Under the pieces are notes generated by a model. It worked only from the letters and a program-made list of their open reading frames with translations, was not told the origin of the DNA and ran no database searches. From positions 150,749,285 to 150,813,284 of the forward strand of contig NC_086247.1 of the NCBI RefSeq assembly GCF_021018805.1: a DNA stretch of 64,000 bases. The letters are read 5' to 3'. A program made the translations under genes and the position numbers. Of the stretch, positions 12,680 to 24,440 are shown piece by piece. This stretch comes from Prinia subflava (taxonomy: Eukaryota > Chordata > Aves > Passeriformes > Cisticolidae). The stretch's first letter is position 1; each line of letters begins with the position of its first letter.

Positions 12680-13420
12680 CACCATGGAGGCCTAACTAGA
12701 AAAACAGACTGGAGACACAGATCTGGGTGCATCAGAGCTTGCAGGGCAGGAGCACCGGTTTATTTACAAAAACTTACTTTTATACTTTTTCTATGAGGCC
12801 TGTGGATTGGAGGAAGGAATTCCCACCTCCACACCACATTGGTCTAGGAGGCTGTCATTCAACCTCCCCTTCTCTTGGAGAAAGAGTTCATAACATTGCC
12901 AATATTTGCAAAACATGGTCCTGTGTTTACAATTCACCAGCGTGAGAAACTGCACATTTCTCCTTTAATATGAATGCTCAGCAAACCAGGAAAATTCATG
13001 GCAACATATAGTAAATGTAGTTTTAACATTGAATCTAAGTAAAAATTGTGTGTAAAGTATTTCCCTAGCTCAAGAAAAAAGAGAAGATAACCCGGAAGTT
13101 TCTGCACAGAGAGAATAATTACAGCCAGACTAAAACCCCTCTTAGATTTTTCAGAAAGAAAGATTCATATCTCCTTAAATCCACAGAAGCCACCTAGTCA
13201 AAGCCAGACTCCATGACACCAAAAGTTTAGCAGAAGGCTCTTAGCAAACGAGTTTTTCTTAGATAAAGTATGCATAATCATTAAAGTTTGTCCTCAAAAA
13301 TAGAGAGGTTTCTCCCTAACGGGGCCCTTCTCCTTACGAGCCTTTGTCTAGAGAGGAGAGGGGACAGTAGGCCCGGGCTACCTTCTTTGCTCTTATTGTC
13401 TCATGATTTGTCCCGTCTCT
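12680..13420 (-). mobile_element. LTR-like block, boundaries uncertain
   Basis: Read on the minus strand, this block has a TATA-like AAGTATAAAAG closely followed by AATAAA near 12760-12785, then a U5-like stretch, and a U3-like, pyrimidine- and purine-patchy upstream part up to about 13420. This layout resembles an ERV LTR in the same orientation as the neighbouring 806-bp LTR. No convincing target duplication was found, so the ends are approximate and it may be a diverged or nested copy. Confidence 0.5.
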
Positions 13421-14209
13421 GAAAACTTTTTAAACTTTTATTATTGTATTAATTTTTTTATAACCAATTTTTATTCTTTATTAAATGTTCATAAATTTCA
13501 AAAAACAAGTAATTAACGTTTATCACAGTGGTGTTCTGGCTGCCCCCAAAAAGGAAAGGTGGTGAGGGGAGCAGGTGGTGTCAGCAAAGCTGCCTCCAGC
13601 ATCTCCCACATCCCCTGCCCTGGGCAAGGCTGGGTTCTCTGCAGCTGCTGAGCCTGGCACTGCCTCGGCTTCTGGCAGCTTGGAAGTGTCATCCTGTCTT
13701 CCAGCAGTGATGGGGAAAAAAAAAAACCAAACCAAAAATCTCCCAGTTTTTTCTGTGATTTCACAGCGTCTCCTGAACAGCGAAGCGGTGACTTTCTCAA
13801 AGAGCAGCAGCCAATCCTTTTTATTATATTTAAAGCAGGTTTAAAAAAAACCCAAGACACCTCTTTTTGATTTCCCAGCTTACTGGCTTTTTACTCTCCT
13901 GCCTAATTAGACAAAGAAATGTTCCAGAGATTTTGCCAAATTGAAGTTTCCCTTTAAAACTCTTCAAAGCTCACCTAAGGCCAATTGTCTGGCAGCACTT
14001 AAAGGATTCTGGAGATGTTCTTGGATGAGGTTTTCTTGGCAGGTATCAATGCAAGAGCAGCAGTAAGTGTGGGCTTAGCAATGAATATCCTGTGGCTGCA
14101 AAGAACTAAACAGCTTTAAAAGCAGAAAAAGAATTTACACTTCTCTGTTTTTAAATAACAGCTGCTGTAATCTAAAAGCTGATCTTTGCTATGTATAAAA
14201 TCATCAAGG

Positions 14210-14440
14210 AATAAAAAAGTTATACAGCGTATTTAATATATCAAGTGTGATATATTTTATAAAATAATTAATATTTGTAATATAAAAGTGATTTTTATAT
14301 AATAATATAAAATATTTACATCATATAATAAGTATAATAATATACATTAAATGTGTATTTATAATGAAAATATATGTTGAATTTATCATGAAGTCATATT
14401 TTCATAATAGTATAATATTTATTTTATAAAAATAATATGC
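14210..14440. repeat. AT-rich low-complexity block
   Basis: About 230 bp are almost entirely A and T (TATATCAAGTGTGATATATT, many AATAATATAA variants) with no coding or repeat-family signal. Confidence 0.8.
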
Positions 14441-14807
14441 TCTAAAGTCTGTTATTCCCATCAAAAAACTGAGTGTTTAGAGTGCTGCCCCTTTTAGTTT
14501 TTAATACAATTTATTGCTAACTCAGTTCATTGGAAGTGAAATAACTCAAATAATTTTTTCTAACGTTCTCTTTGATTAATTAGGGTGATTTTTAAAACAT
14601 TCTCTGCAAACACTGCTGCACTTGGATATCTGAGAATGTCATGCCATAAAACAAGTCACTTTACTGATAATGCTGCACCAGTAGAAATAGCTTGGGTGGT
14701 TTATAAGTCTCATTGCAAAAAGAAGGGGTTCTAAATAATCATAATATATTTCTGAGTAACTTAATACTGAGGCAGCAGCTGTCTAAGGACACCTAAATAT
14801 TGAGGTG

Positions 14808-14993
14808 GGTCAAGTGCTGGTGAGCTGGATCACAGTTTATTGTCCTTCACATTCCACTCTGGCAGAGAATCTTGGACTATACCTGTGGAACTCCTCTGAT
14901 TCCTGCTGGTTTAAAACTAAAATCAGGCTTTCTCTCATTGCCTTTTCTAATTGTGGGAAGAAAATATGCATCTCGAGCTGATCATTTATTTTA
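14808..14993 (-). repeat. Unclassified dispersed repeat, copy 1
   Basis: The reverse complement of this segment matches 17530-17702. A 74-bp core (14930-15003) differs from the partner at only about six positions, and both copies share CCAGCACTTG at the far edge. It directly precedes a CR1 3' end in both places, so it is either an upstream part of a CR1 subfamily or part of a composite element. Confidence 0.7.
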
Positions 14994-15175
14994 GAACAGG
15001 TTTCCCCAGAGAAGTGGTGGATGTCCCATCCCTGGAAGTGTCTAAGGCCAGGCTGGACAGGGCTTGGAGCAACCTGGGACAGTGGAAGGTGTCCCTGCCC
15101 ATGGCAGGGGATGAAATGAGATCCTGAAGGTCCCTCCCAGCCCAAACCATTCCATGATTCTGTGGTTCTGTGAGA
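14994..15175 (+). mobile_element. CR1 LINE 3' end
   Basis: AGAACAGGTTTCCCCAGAGA, CATCCCTGGAAGTGTCTAAG, then the GTGTCCCTGCCCATGGCAGG box and the end AAACCATTCCATGATTCTGT followed by a second TGGTTCTGTGA repeat mark a truncated CR1 in sense orientation. Confidence 0.92.
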
Positions 15176-15574
15176 ATTAGAAACTTTTTGGCAGTGCTCT
15201 CCACAGTTGTCAGGGTTTTTTTTAAAGTTATTATTTATTTTGTGGACTGTGAAAGAAATGCAGAACTTCCCTTAGAGTTACACACAAAGCTTTTATACTG
15301 ATGAGGTGGATGAATACCAGGTTAGACAGCACAAGGTGCATCTCTGGGCAGCAACAGCATTGCTTGGATAGAAAAAAAACCTTCTTGGTGTAATACCTGG
15401 GACCAGATGAAAAATGGACTCTGCTCTCATAATTCCAAAATTTATCAGGAGCAGAACTGGGAAGAGGAGAAAAAAGCTTTCTCTCTCTTATAACTTACCC
15501 TGAAATTCCAGTTGGTGTTACATGTCCACTCTGTTATGGTTTGGACTTTCAAATGAAACTAAAGAATCCTAGAA

Positions 15575-16130
15575 CTCCAGAATGGTTTGGGTTGTAAGAG
15601 AAGTTAAAGCTCATCCCATTCCAGCCCCCTGCCATGGGCAGGGACAACTTCCACCATCCCAGGCTGCTCCAAGCCCTGTCCAGCCTGGCCTTGGACATTT
15701 CCAGGGATCCAGGGGCAGCCACAGCTGCTCTGGGATCCTCTTCCAGTGTCCCACAGTAAAGAATTTCTAACACCTTATCTAACCCTGCCCTCTGGCAGTG
15801 GGAGCCATTCCCTGTGTCCTGTCCCTCCAGCCCTTGTCCCCAGTCCCTCTTCAGCTCTCCTGGAGCCCCTTCAGGCCCTGCCAGGGGCTCTGAGCTCTCC
15901 CTGGAGCCTTCTCCTCTCCAGGGGAACATTCCCAGCTCTCCCAGTCTGGCTCCAGGGCAGAGGGGCTCCAGCCCTGGGTTCATCTCCGTGGCCTCCTCAG
16001 GGTTCATCCCAACAGCTCCACGTCTCTCCTGTGCTGGAGGTGGGATCTCAGCAGAGCAGAGCTGCAGAATCCCCTCCCCTGTCCTGCTGCCCACCCTGCT
16101 TTTGGAGCACAGTTGGCTCTCTGGGCTGGC
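15575..16130 (-). mobile_element. CR1 LINE 3' end, long copy (~550 bp)
   Basis: The element starts on the + strand with CCAGAATGGTTTGGGTTG and continues through CAGCCTGGCCTTGGACATTT into a GC-rich part (CAGCCCTTGTCCCCAGTCCC, GCTCTGAGCTCTCCCTGGAG). The same extended arrangement recurs at 44920-45415. Open frames of 183 (+) and 211 (-) codons here follow from base composition; I see no reverse-transcriptase motif. Confidence 0.92.
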
Positions 16131-17429
16131 TCTGACAGAGTTCCAGGGCTGGTGCCCAGCTCCAAACACCTCCAGAAACAACATTTCCCTGACAGGAGCT
16201 CCTCAAAGACACCTGCACTTTGAAATGTCAATTACTTTTGGAAATCATATCTCCATACCCAGGCCACGCTCAAGCCCTTATTTATTTTGGTATTTACCCA
16301 GATTTATGAAGGAACAGAGAGCTCCTATCTCATATTCCCCTCTCTCTGAAAGGCTTTATATGTAGTGTGCCCTTTAGAAGTTATTGTGCACCACATAATT
16401 CAGTTTAATATGCTGCTTTGTTACATTACGTTTCCTTTGATATTACTCTCCTGAAGGCAATGCGACCTTGCAGGTGATATTTTAAACCAATAAATGAGGA
16501 GAGGAACTGAAAATCAAACCGAATGCTGTAAGCCAGAAGGGTGGATTTTCATCTCAGGCCTTTATTTCCCTACATGAAAAATACAGAAGTCTAACATTTA
16601 TGTAATTACATTTTTTCTCGATTCGCCAAGGGAACAAATTTTATGCAAATTCTTGTCTATTACCTCCTGTCTGTGCATGAATCCATGAATTCCATTGCCC
16701 ATTGCACTGTTACACCTTTGTTCAGTGCCCCATTTTTGACAAGAGCTGGATATAAGAAAATGTCAAAATAATAACTTTGACAGAGAAGGAGACAGGTAGG
16801 AGTTACCCATTTTGTTTAGAGGAGGGAATGAGTAAACAGTGAGTTACTACACAGGGATTTGCTATCCAAAATTCCTCTCTGCTTTGCACCTTCTCTTGCC
16901 AAAAAGTTGTCAGGGATGAGAGGAAGTATTTTGCACTAGGGCAAGATGAGGACACAGAAGACTGTAAAGAGGATTTTAATATAGAGGGTATAAATAGAGA
17001 GGCGATTGAGACATAGACACCATAAGAACACAGGATATAAATCTTTAAGAAAAAAAGAAAACTGGACTCAAATCTACCAAAAAGAAGTTTTTATGCAATC
17101 CTGGTGACACAGTGGCTCTGTGTTGGTGAAAGATTGGAGACCCTGTCCTCAGCTGGTTTAAAATTAGATCAATTCCTTCAACCCTGTGAACTTCACCTTT
17201 GGAGCTGCCTAAAATCTGGTTTTACATCTACCCACTAGTAAACTGTGACAGTCAAGACAGCCCTAGACAGAGGAGAAAAGGAATATAAGGGACTGATACC
17301 TAAAGATTTTTAGCTTTTTTTAAATATTTGTGGCTTTATTAGATTTTTAATATCTAGCTGTAGAGTTCCTAGTGCTGTCTTACACTTCAGAACAGCAGTG
17401 ACCCTTCCTCACACATTGTGTCACCTCCC

Positions 17430-17540
17430 TGAAATTCCTGACACCTTCCACTGCCCCAGGGTGCTCCAAGCCCCATCCAACCTGGCCATGGACCCTTCCA
17501 AGGACAGGACATCCACCACTGCTCTGGACAGCCTGTTCTA
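17430..17540 (-). mobile_element. CR1 LINE 3' fragment
   Basis: CACCTTCCACTGCCCCAGGG, GCTCCAAGCCCCATCCAACC and GGACATCCACCACTGCTCTG follow the antisense CR1 order. The terminal end repeats are absent. It continues directly into the unclassified repeat at 17541-17710. Confidence 0.85.
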
Positions 17541-17710
17541 AGATAAATGATCAGCTGGAGATGCATATTTTCTTCCCCTGGTTAGAAAAGGCAATGAGAG
17601 AAAGCCTTTTTAAAAATTTTTGAATTTCTAGAGAAAATAATTTTAGCATTTCTAGAAGAAAAGAATTTCTAACAAGGACACCCAGTTTTGCACCAGCACT
17701 TGGGAGGTAT
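17541..17710 (+). repeat. Unclassified dispersed repeat, copy 2
   Basis: This is the inverted partner of 14808-14993. The stretch from CCTGTTCTAAGATAAATGA to AATGAGAGAAAGC is about 92 percent identical to the reverse complement of 14930-15003, and the two copies diverge afterwards until a shared CCAGCACTTG. Confidence 0.7.
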
Positions 17711-18199
17711 AACCCCATAACAAAGGGTTAAGAACCCCTTGGAGGGACTCCAGTGGGGCAGGGTGGGTTACCACAGTAACCAGTCTCATATAAGGTTTAA
17801 TTTTTAGATATCCTAATTAATTACACTTATAAAAATTGTGAAATTCCAATGCCATGCCTGCCCACAGGGATATTTTGTGCACCTGAAAGCTTTCATTAAA
17901 AGACTGCTCTTTATGCTATCAATCCCAATATTGTTTATTCTGAGGGTTTTTCTCCTGGTTCCAAGCGAGGACCATCAGCAATTTCAGAAGAGCTGTTTAT
18001 CACTGCTCTCCTGCCAGCATGGCTTGCTTTGGGGACTTTTTTTTTTTTTCCTCTTGGTGCTTGTCCAGAAATTTCAGGCAAGTGAGAGCCTTTTAGCTGC
18101 CAGGAGTAGCAGGTTAGGGCGAGTGTGAAATGAAAAATGGGAATGAGGTTTGTGAGGACGTCTGTGGAGGCAGGATGACTAGAATGGCTTTAATGCTGA

Positions 18200-18410
18200 G
18201 TATAATTTTAAAAATGCAGCAGAATACTCTGTCAAAAATGATAAAAATGTTATATTTTTATTTGTTACTATATTTATGATGATATTCATTAATAATTGTA
18301 TTAATATTTATTAATTATCAATAATTACATAACATTATTGTACTAATTATCGGTAATCATTATTAATGGTGTAATAATATTATAAATAATTGTAGTTTCT
18401 TTGCAAATAA
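18200..18410. repeat. AT-rich low-complexity block
   Basis: About 200 bp consist of AT-only words such as TTAATAATTGTATTAATA. No repeat family or gene was recognised. Confidence 0.75.
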
Positions 18411-18956
18411 ATGTGGCCTTTCTCTGAAAGAGCTGTTCTTTTCCAGTGGCTGCCAAGTCAGATCCATCCTTAGGTGTTTGAAGCACCTCCCTCAGCTTCA
18501 ATGTGGAATTTAAACTTGGGTGTCACGGGCTTTGCATGAAATTTGTATGAAATCCAGAGTATAAAATCCACAATCTGAAATTCACATAGAAATTCATAGA
18601 AAATTTACATAAACTTTATGCTTCAGCAGAAAGGACTCTGTTTCTGAAGTGAAAGAAAAGTACAAAGTGGATCCAGTCACATGGAGCTCAAAGTCTAAAG
18701 ATGAGTTTTATTTCCCTTCTACAAGTAGAATTTTGAGGCAGAATATAGGGGCTGATCATGAGAGCTTTCAAAAGCAGCCACCGTGGCTTTGCTGTGGTTC
18801 AGAATCCTCAGGGACGTGTCCCAGCCCTCAGCTGGACTCCTTTTCTTAGGCTTGGGAAGTGTCTACAGGAGACTGTGGTGATCCCTCTAACCAGAGAACA
18901 GAATTGGTTCATTTCTACCCCAAAAGACCAAGCAGCACCTGTAGAGAATGCAAACA

Positions 18957-19008
18957 TAAAAACCAAAACCAAAACCAAAACCAAAAAAAACCCACACAAC
19001 AACAACAA

Positions 19009-19045
<37 letters not shown>

Positions 19046-19080
19046 ACCACCAAAAAACCCCAAAAAAACCCATAACCAAA
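18957..19080. repeat. A/C-rich tract with 34-bp poly(A)
   Basis: (AAAACC)n and (AAC)n lead into an uninterrupted A run at 19010-19043, followed by ACCACC and CCAAAAAACCCC words. ORFs across it are composition artefacts. Confidence 0.9.
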
Positions 19081-19599
19081 CAACATTTCAAAGGCAGCTG
19101 CCTAAAGCTGCCTAAGCTGAGCTTTTTCTTACCCTTCTTCTACTGAGTGTGGTCAGTGAGGAGATGCAACTCCACTTTACAGGGTCACTCCCCGCCAGTG
19201 CCACCTTAAAATGGGATTATTCCTGTCTGGAAAGCCTCCCTGGGATGCAGAGGAAACTTTTCTTTTCTGAGTGGGGCAAATGGGTGAGAAAAAAAAGAAA
19301 TTAGGCATCTGAAGTTCAACTAATCCAGACTTAACCTATAGCTGCATGATTTTGTGTTTCCTCAAAAGTCAAGAGCACAGAATAGAGACTCCCAAAGGAT
19401 CATCCATCCCTCAGAGGAGAGGGGTGAGTAAGTGGAATAACTGAATAAGTGGAAGCACTTTCTCTGCCATCCTGTGAGAAGGACAGAAGCATTTACCCAG
19501 GACCAGGTGCCAAGTTTTGCAGCCCTTCTGTTCTCTGGGATGAATCCCACAGGAATTCCAGCTGCAGGTTGCAGTGCAGGCTTGGGAAGGGAAGGAAGG

Positions 19600-19856
19600 A
19601 TTTGTGCTTTCTGGAGAGAGCCTTGGGTTGTGCCAGGGGAGGTTTAGATGGGATATTGGGGAAAATTTCTTCTCTGGAAGCGTGATCAAGCATTGGAACA
19701 GGCTGCCCAAGGAAGTGATGGAAACACCATCCCCAAAAGTGTTCAAAAAGCAGGTGGATGTGGCACTGGGAGACAGGGTTTAGTGTGGACCTGGCAGTGC
19801 TGGTTTGGTGTTCGGAGAGGGTTTTTCCAACCATAATGACTCTCTAAATCTGTGAT
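19600..19856 (+). mobile_element. CR1 LINE 3' end, different subfamily
   Basis: TTGGAACAGGCTGCCCAAGG, CACCATCCCCAAAAGTGTTC, then GGTGGATGTGGCACTGGGAG and a TTTTTCCAACCATAATGACT end follow the CR1 subfamily whose body reads AAAGCAGGTGGATGTGGC. Sense orientation, non-coding. Confidence 0.88.
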
Positions 19857-20227
19857 TATTTTGATTCCAAGACCATCCATTAGCAAGACCACTATCTGTA
19901 ATTTTGTTGTTTCATTCCGTCTCGCATGAAATCTTTTTCTTTTAAACCATTCCTTGTTATTACTGATTTCCTAAGATGTTAAAATACAGGAAAATTTGTT
20001 CAGCTTCAATTGGAGTGTGTGAGCCACTTCTTTCCAAGCCTTCTTGGGCATCCCTACGTCACTGGGCAGTGGGGAGACCCCATCAGTGCCAGAGGAGACC
20101 CTGCTGGGCAGTTTCACACTCAAGTCACTTTGATTTCCGTGGGCAGATTTCACCCAGCAGGAGCTGCTGGCTGCAGCTTGGTTTACAAATGCAGGGAGAT
20201 GGTGCACGCTGCCCTTTATTCCATTTA

Positions 20228-20256
20228 ATTTTTTATTTTATTTTATTTTATTTTGG
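20228..20256. repeat. (TTTTA)n microsatellite
   Basis: About five TTTTA units form a pentanucleotide repeat followed by TTTTGG. Confidence 0.85.
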
Positions 20257-21004
20257 TTTTCATCCTTTTTCTTTGCTCTTCTAAATCGTTTGTTTCAAAT
20301 ACGCTTTTCCAAGCGGGATCAGACAATGTTCTTATCCATGGGGAATTCTTCACAATCTCCATCTCTCCCCTATTTTAAGGTAAATTACTTGACTTGCTCC
20401 TTCTCTCTCCTCTCTCTCCTCCCAATGTCAGCACATCAGTGTTTTCTAACACAATGAACTTGTAATTTCTTTTTAAATGGGGTTGGTTTTTATCTCTGCA
20501 TGGAATTGCCACAAAATCAGCCACCTGCTATAACTGAATTTCATCCACACTGCCGTGGGATATTTATACTCTGGCTGTTCCTGTTCTGCAGCCTGAGGAT
20601 ATCCTTGCATTTCTCTGGTTTTCATTACCCATTGCTGGATAATATCTATGTATTGGAAGATATCTCTGTTGAAATAAGAAGAAGAAATAAGAAAGTTTTT
20701 CCTATTCCTATTCAACACAGTTAACTCAAGCAAGACCAACAGGTGTTTCTCTAAAATCTCATTAACCACTGATTATCTCCAGCACCTCTTGTAAGCAAAT
20801 GTCTCATTAACGTGGATGTTCACACATAATTTACTTTTGTACATAGTGCCACACTTCAGTGAGCCATAAACCCTGTGCTGCACAGCCTCAGATTTCCATG
20901 GAAAATGCATTTCCTGCTGCGTGGACAGGCACAGGCTATCAAAGACAATAAAATCTAACAGCACTCAATGTGCTCTTGATTTCCATCTTTAGTACATAAA
21001 CAGG

Positions 21005-21170
21005 ATCCCAGAATTATAAAATCAGAATATCCTGAGCTGGAAGGAACCCACAAGGATCATGGAGTCCAACTTCTGGCCCTGCACAGCTCACCCCAATGTG
21101 TGCTGAGAGATTCCAAACCTCTCAAACCCCAGGATTTGAGACTTCCAGAAAGATCCTAGTGCATTAAAAC
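21005..21170 (-). mobile_element. CR1 LINE 3' fragment
   Basis: CCCAGAATTATAAAATCAGA, GGAACCCACAAGGATCATGG and AGTCCAACTTCTGGCCCTGC follow the antisense CR1 end of the subfamily with the ACCCACAAGGATCAT box. Confidence 0.88.
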
Positions 21171-22974
21171 ATTCATGGGATGAGATCCTCATCGGGCAAA
21201 GGAAACAGTCTGGGGCAGGAGTGAGAGAAGAGAGGTAGAGGAGAAAATTTAAAGGGTCCCTTTATTTTTTTTTCAGCTCCTGTGATGATTTAATGAGCAT
21301 TTTTGCCACAATTTTGTATTTTGGTGGGTCTGGTGGGTCCTGTTATTATGATGTTGAACATCTCAACGTTTCTTGACCCTGGCCTAATTCCTCAAACACC
21401 AACTCACTCAGAACTGCTCTACTCACCACACGTGGTGCTCTCAGCCTTCTATTTTGGTGAGAAAGCACAGGGCTGGATTTGGTACCCCTGAAGCTGATGG
21501 GGAAATAAAGCCCCCAGTTCCTGTCCTGAGAACATTCCTGCTCCACTGGTGGGGACCTGCTGCTGTCTCCAGAGCTGATGGAGCCCACACAGCTTCTACA
21601 AGTTCATCATACACATCCCCTTACACTGCACTGGTGCCAGGCAGAAAGCAACACTTGGAAGTATTACCTGCTTTTCCTGAAGGTTTTATTTCCCTTGGCA
21701 CACAGTCAAAGACAGAGAATTTTGTCAGAAAACCTCCTAGAAAATCATGGAGCTGGAGGCTCTTTTTCAGTTGATGGAATTATTTGCTCAGTCTCAACAT
21801 CAAATGCATATAAGCAGTGGAAATATTTAGGTTTGGTTCTTCTTTCTTTTCCTACTGAGGCAAAAGATGGTTTTCGTTTGAGATTCACTCACTAATTTTT
21901 TTTTTTTTTTTAATATTAATAGGAAATTTAAGAGACTGCTCTGAGTTTTTGTGTACACTGGATAAACCTTCTAGGTTTGTGAGCTGGTAAGGTGGTGGTT
22001 TACAGAATTACAGGAATATTTATTCTTGAAAGCCAGTTTTTCACACCTCTGGCACAGAGAGCAGAAAGAATCAGGAGCTGGGTTCCTTTACTGCATTTAC
22101 AATAAATTTTAAATTAATTTTTCTCATATCCCAAGGGAAGACAGCTCCCACCCACAGTCCCATCACCTCTCTTCCCACATTCATGTAGCAGGAAATTGGG
22201 ATTTTTTACCACTCAGACCTTTACTTCAAAGTTTGTCACCTGAAGCTTCATCTTTGAACTGTTATTAAAGACCTGAATCTATTTTTAGCTTATGCAAGAA
22301 ATCATTAGAGGTCCAAAAAATCCTCTTTTGACATTGTGAGTTTATATTCTCCAGAGCAAAGACTGCAGTAAAATTAATGAATGATGTTAGGACATTTCTT
22401 TGGTAAGGAAGGACAGGATTTTAGAAAATAAGCAGGATGGAAAAGTGAGTTTGTCTCATATATCCACAGAAATGGCTGGAGGATGAAACAGAAACTGCTT
22501 TTCAGTTTTCAGACAAATTCCAAAATGAGCGAGTTCCCAAACCTCCACAGGGATTACAGCCAACAGAAATTCATAGAATTTCATCAAAGATATGACCCAT
22601 AAGTTGTGGTGGTTTGTTTTTTTTTTTTTTTTTTAATTAACCCAGCACTTCTGAAAGATAACTAAATGGCAGCAGGTTTCATACTCAAGGGAAAATTTGT
22701 TTCTGGCATGTTGGAGTGATTTAATTGGGATTAAGGAATGTCATCTTCTGGGAGAGCAGAGTCTGGCCATCACTGTGTGATGCCACAAAGGATTTTTATG
22801 CTATTCCTACGAATGAAAAATACTTTTACCAATGGAAATTGACTCTGTTTACTGTTCTAAACAAGAAGATTTTTTGTTTCTAGAAAGAAGAACTAACCAC
22901 AAAGCTCAATAACAGTGTGAGGAAAGGAATGATTTCCACCACTAACATATTTTATCCCTCCTTCTCCTCCACAG

Positions 22975-23082
22975 GTTGCCCAGGAATGTGGGACAACATC
23001 ACATGCTGGAAACCTGCAAGTGTGGGAGAAATTGTCTTTGTCAAGTGTCCTGCACTGTTCAGATTTATCATCTCTGAAGATG
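22975..23082 (+). CDS. ADCYAP1R1: ADCYAP1R1 exon: hormone-binding ectodomain core
   Basis: This 108-nt exon starts and ends in phase 1. It encodes the middle of the extracellular hormone-receptor domain. [13 protein letters not shown] and VKCP carry three of the six conserved ectodomain cysteines, and NIT is an N-glycosylation sequon. The acceptor is a pyrimidine tract ending CTCCACAG and the donor is G|GTAAAG. The exon ends FRFIISED, where the human protein as I recall it has FRIFNPDQ. Reading continues through the donor to a stop at about 23145, so the exon must be spliced. Being a multiple of 3 with equal phases, it could be skipped without a frameshift, but that would remove the binding core. 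Confidence 0.96.
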
Positions 23083-23999
23083 GTAAAGTATTTTCTCCTT
23101 GTTCTTCACCTCTACCTGGTAAAGCCTCGTGGCCTGCCCAAGTGTAAAACCTCATTTAGATCCTCAGGATAAAGACATCAAAACCTCTACAGCTGGGCTC
23201 CAGCTATAAATAAATTGCACAAAACCAGGATATTTGAGTGTAGATACGTGAGTGTGCATGGGGTGGGAGGGAAGGTGTGAAAAAAAAGCCTTCAGAGACT
23301 ACACAACATGAAAATATCACAAATTTGAACTGCTAAAGGGAATATTCTGCCCTTGGGTCTCACTGAATTCAGGGGGGACTCAAAACTCTGTTTGGGTCTT
23401 GGGTGGCACAGTTGGAATCTATTTTAGCAAAAATTTGAAATGTAGAGCAGGTCCTGCTCGTGCTGAAGGAGAGCATAGGGTTGAGATGAGCAGTGAGGAG
23501 CCCCCGTGTTGGGGGTCCAGGGAGGAATTAAAGATTTCTGGAGAGAGGCAGAGGTTCCATCACATTTTCTTTGTGGTCTGTGGAAATGAGACATAAACAT
23601 CCTCCTGTCCCCGTGCTGGTAATTAACACAAATTGGTCCATTTGCTGTCAGCACCCAGCACCCACTGCAGATGCCTTAATTAGCACTGTCCTTTGAGGAA
23701 CAAGCTCATCCTTTTTCCCAAAGTTTATTTTACCAATTAATTATTCATTTACAGCCTTGAGTCCAAAATCTGCTTAATTTTTTTTTTTTTGCATCACCAC
23801 ACACAGAGCACAATTTTTAGGAGACAGAGTTTCATGCACAGCTCCAGGAGCTCTAAAATTCTCCCTTTTAACACATCCATTCCAGCATGTCCAGGCACGG
23901 GCATCACCAATGTCACCTAACCCATGACCCACGTTAGAAACAGCATTAACTCAATTTGACTCATTGTTCCAGGTCTTCAGTAAATGATCACCTGTTAAT

Positions 24000-24322
24000 G
24001 GAAAAAACCTTTTAAATAGAAATTTTAATATTTGATTAACTTATTATTAATTTATTATTTACTATTAATTTATTATTTACTTTATTTGAATTAAATTATT
24101 TAACAAATACAATTATATTTTATTACATTTATTTTAGAATTACTTAAAAATTTTGTCTGTTTAAATAAAATCTGAATTTTTATTGTATTTACTATAATTA
24201 TGGCTTCCATTTATTTAAATATTTTGCTTATTTACATAAAATTATTTAAACAAAAATAATAAAAAATGCATTAAAAATTATTTATTTCAATAAAAATAGT
24301 AGAGCCTTTAGAGAAGCAATTA
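24000..24322. repeat. AT-rich block
   Basis: Repeated TTAATTTATTATTTAC words and other AT-only sequence extend over about 300 bp and lead into the TA microsatellite. Confidence 0.8.
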
Positions 24323-24440
24323 AATATATATACATATATTCATATATTCATATATACATATATACATATATACATATATACATATATATACATATATATA
24401 CATATATATACACACGCACACACACACACATATATATAAG
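24323..24440. repeat. Compound microsatellite (TA)n/(CATATA)n/(CA)n
   Basis: About 118 bp consist of CATATATA units, then ACACACGCACACACACAC and a final TATATATA. It is likely to be length-polymorphic. Confidence 0.95.

Larger units (their letters stand above)
1..22974. other. 5' region of ADCYAP1R1: intron and/or upstream DNA, no exon found
   Basis: No coding exon could be recognised here on either strand. Exons for the signal peptide and the DCIFKKEQAMC-type segment should precede 22975, but no match with a phase-1 donor was seen, so they are either too diverged for reading by eye or lie before position 1. The stretch holds the repeats listed separately. Single-copy stretches with nothing recognised include 1-650, 871-1988, 2179-3719, 3771-5560 (apart from two hairpins), 5635-7344, 7555-8810, 8901-11722, 13500-14210, 16190-17420, 17711-18200, 18420-18950, 19090-19590, 19860-21000 and 21180-22970. 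Confidence 0.7.

Noticed and set aside
15549..16184. Open frame of 211 codons on the minus strand, and 183 codons on the plus strand of the same region
   Set aside because: Both lie inside a GC-rich CR1 3' copy. The same sequence recurs at 44920-45415 with differently broken frames, and no reverse-transcriptase motif is present.
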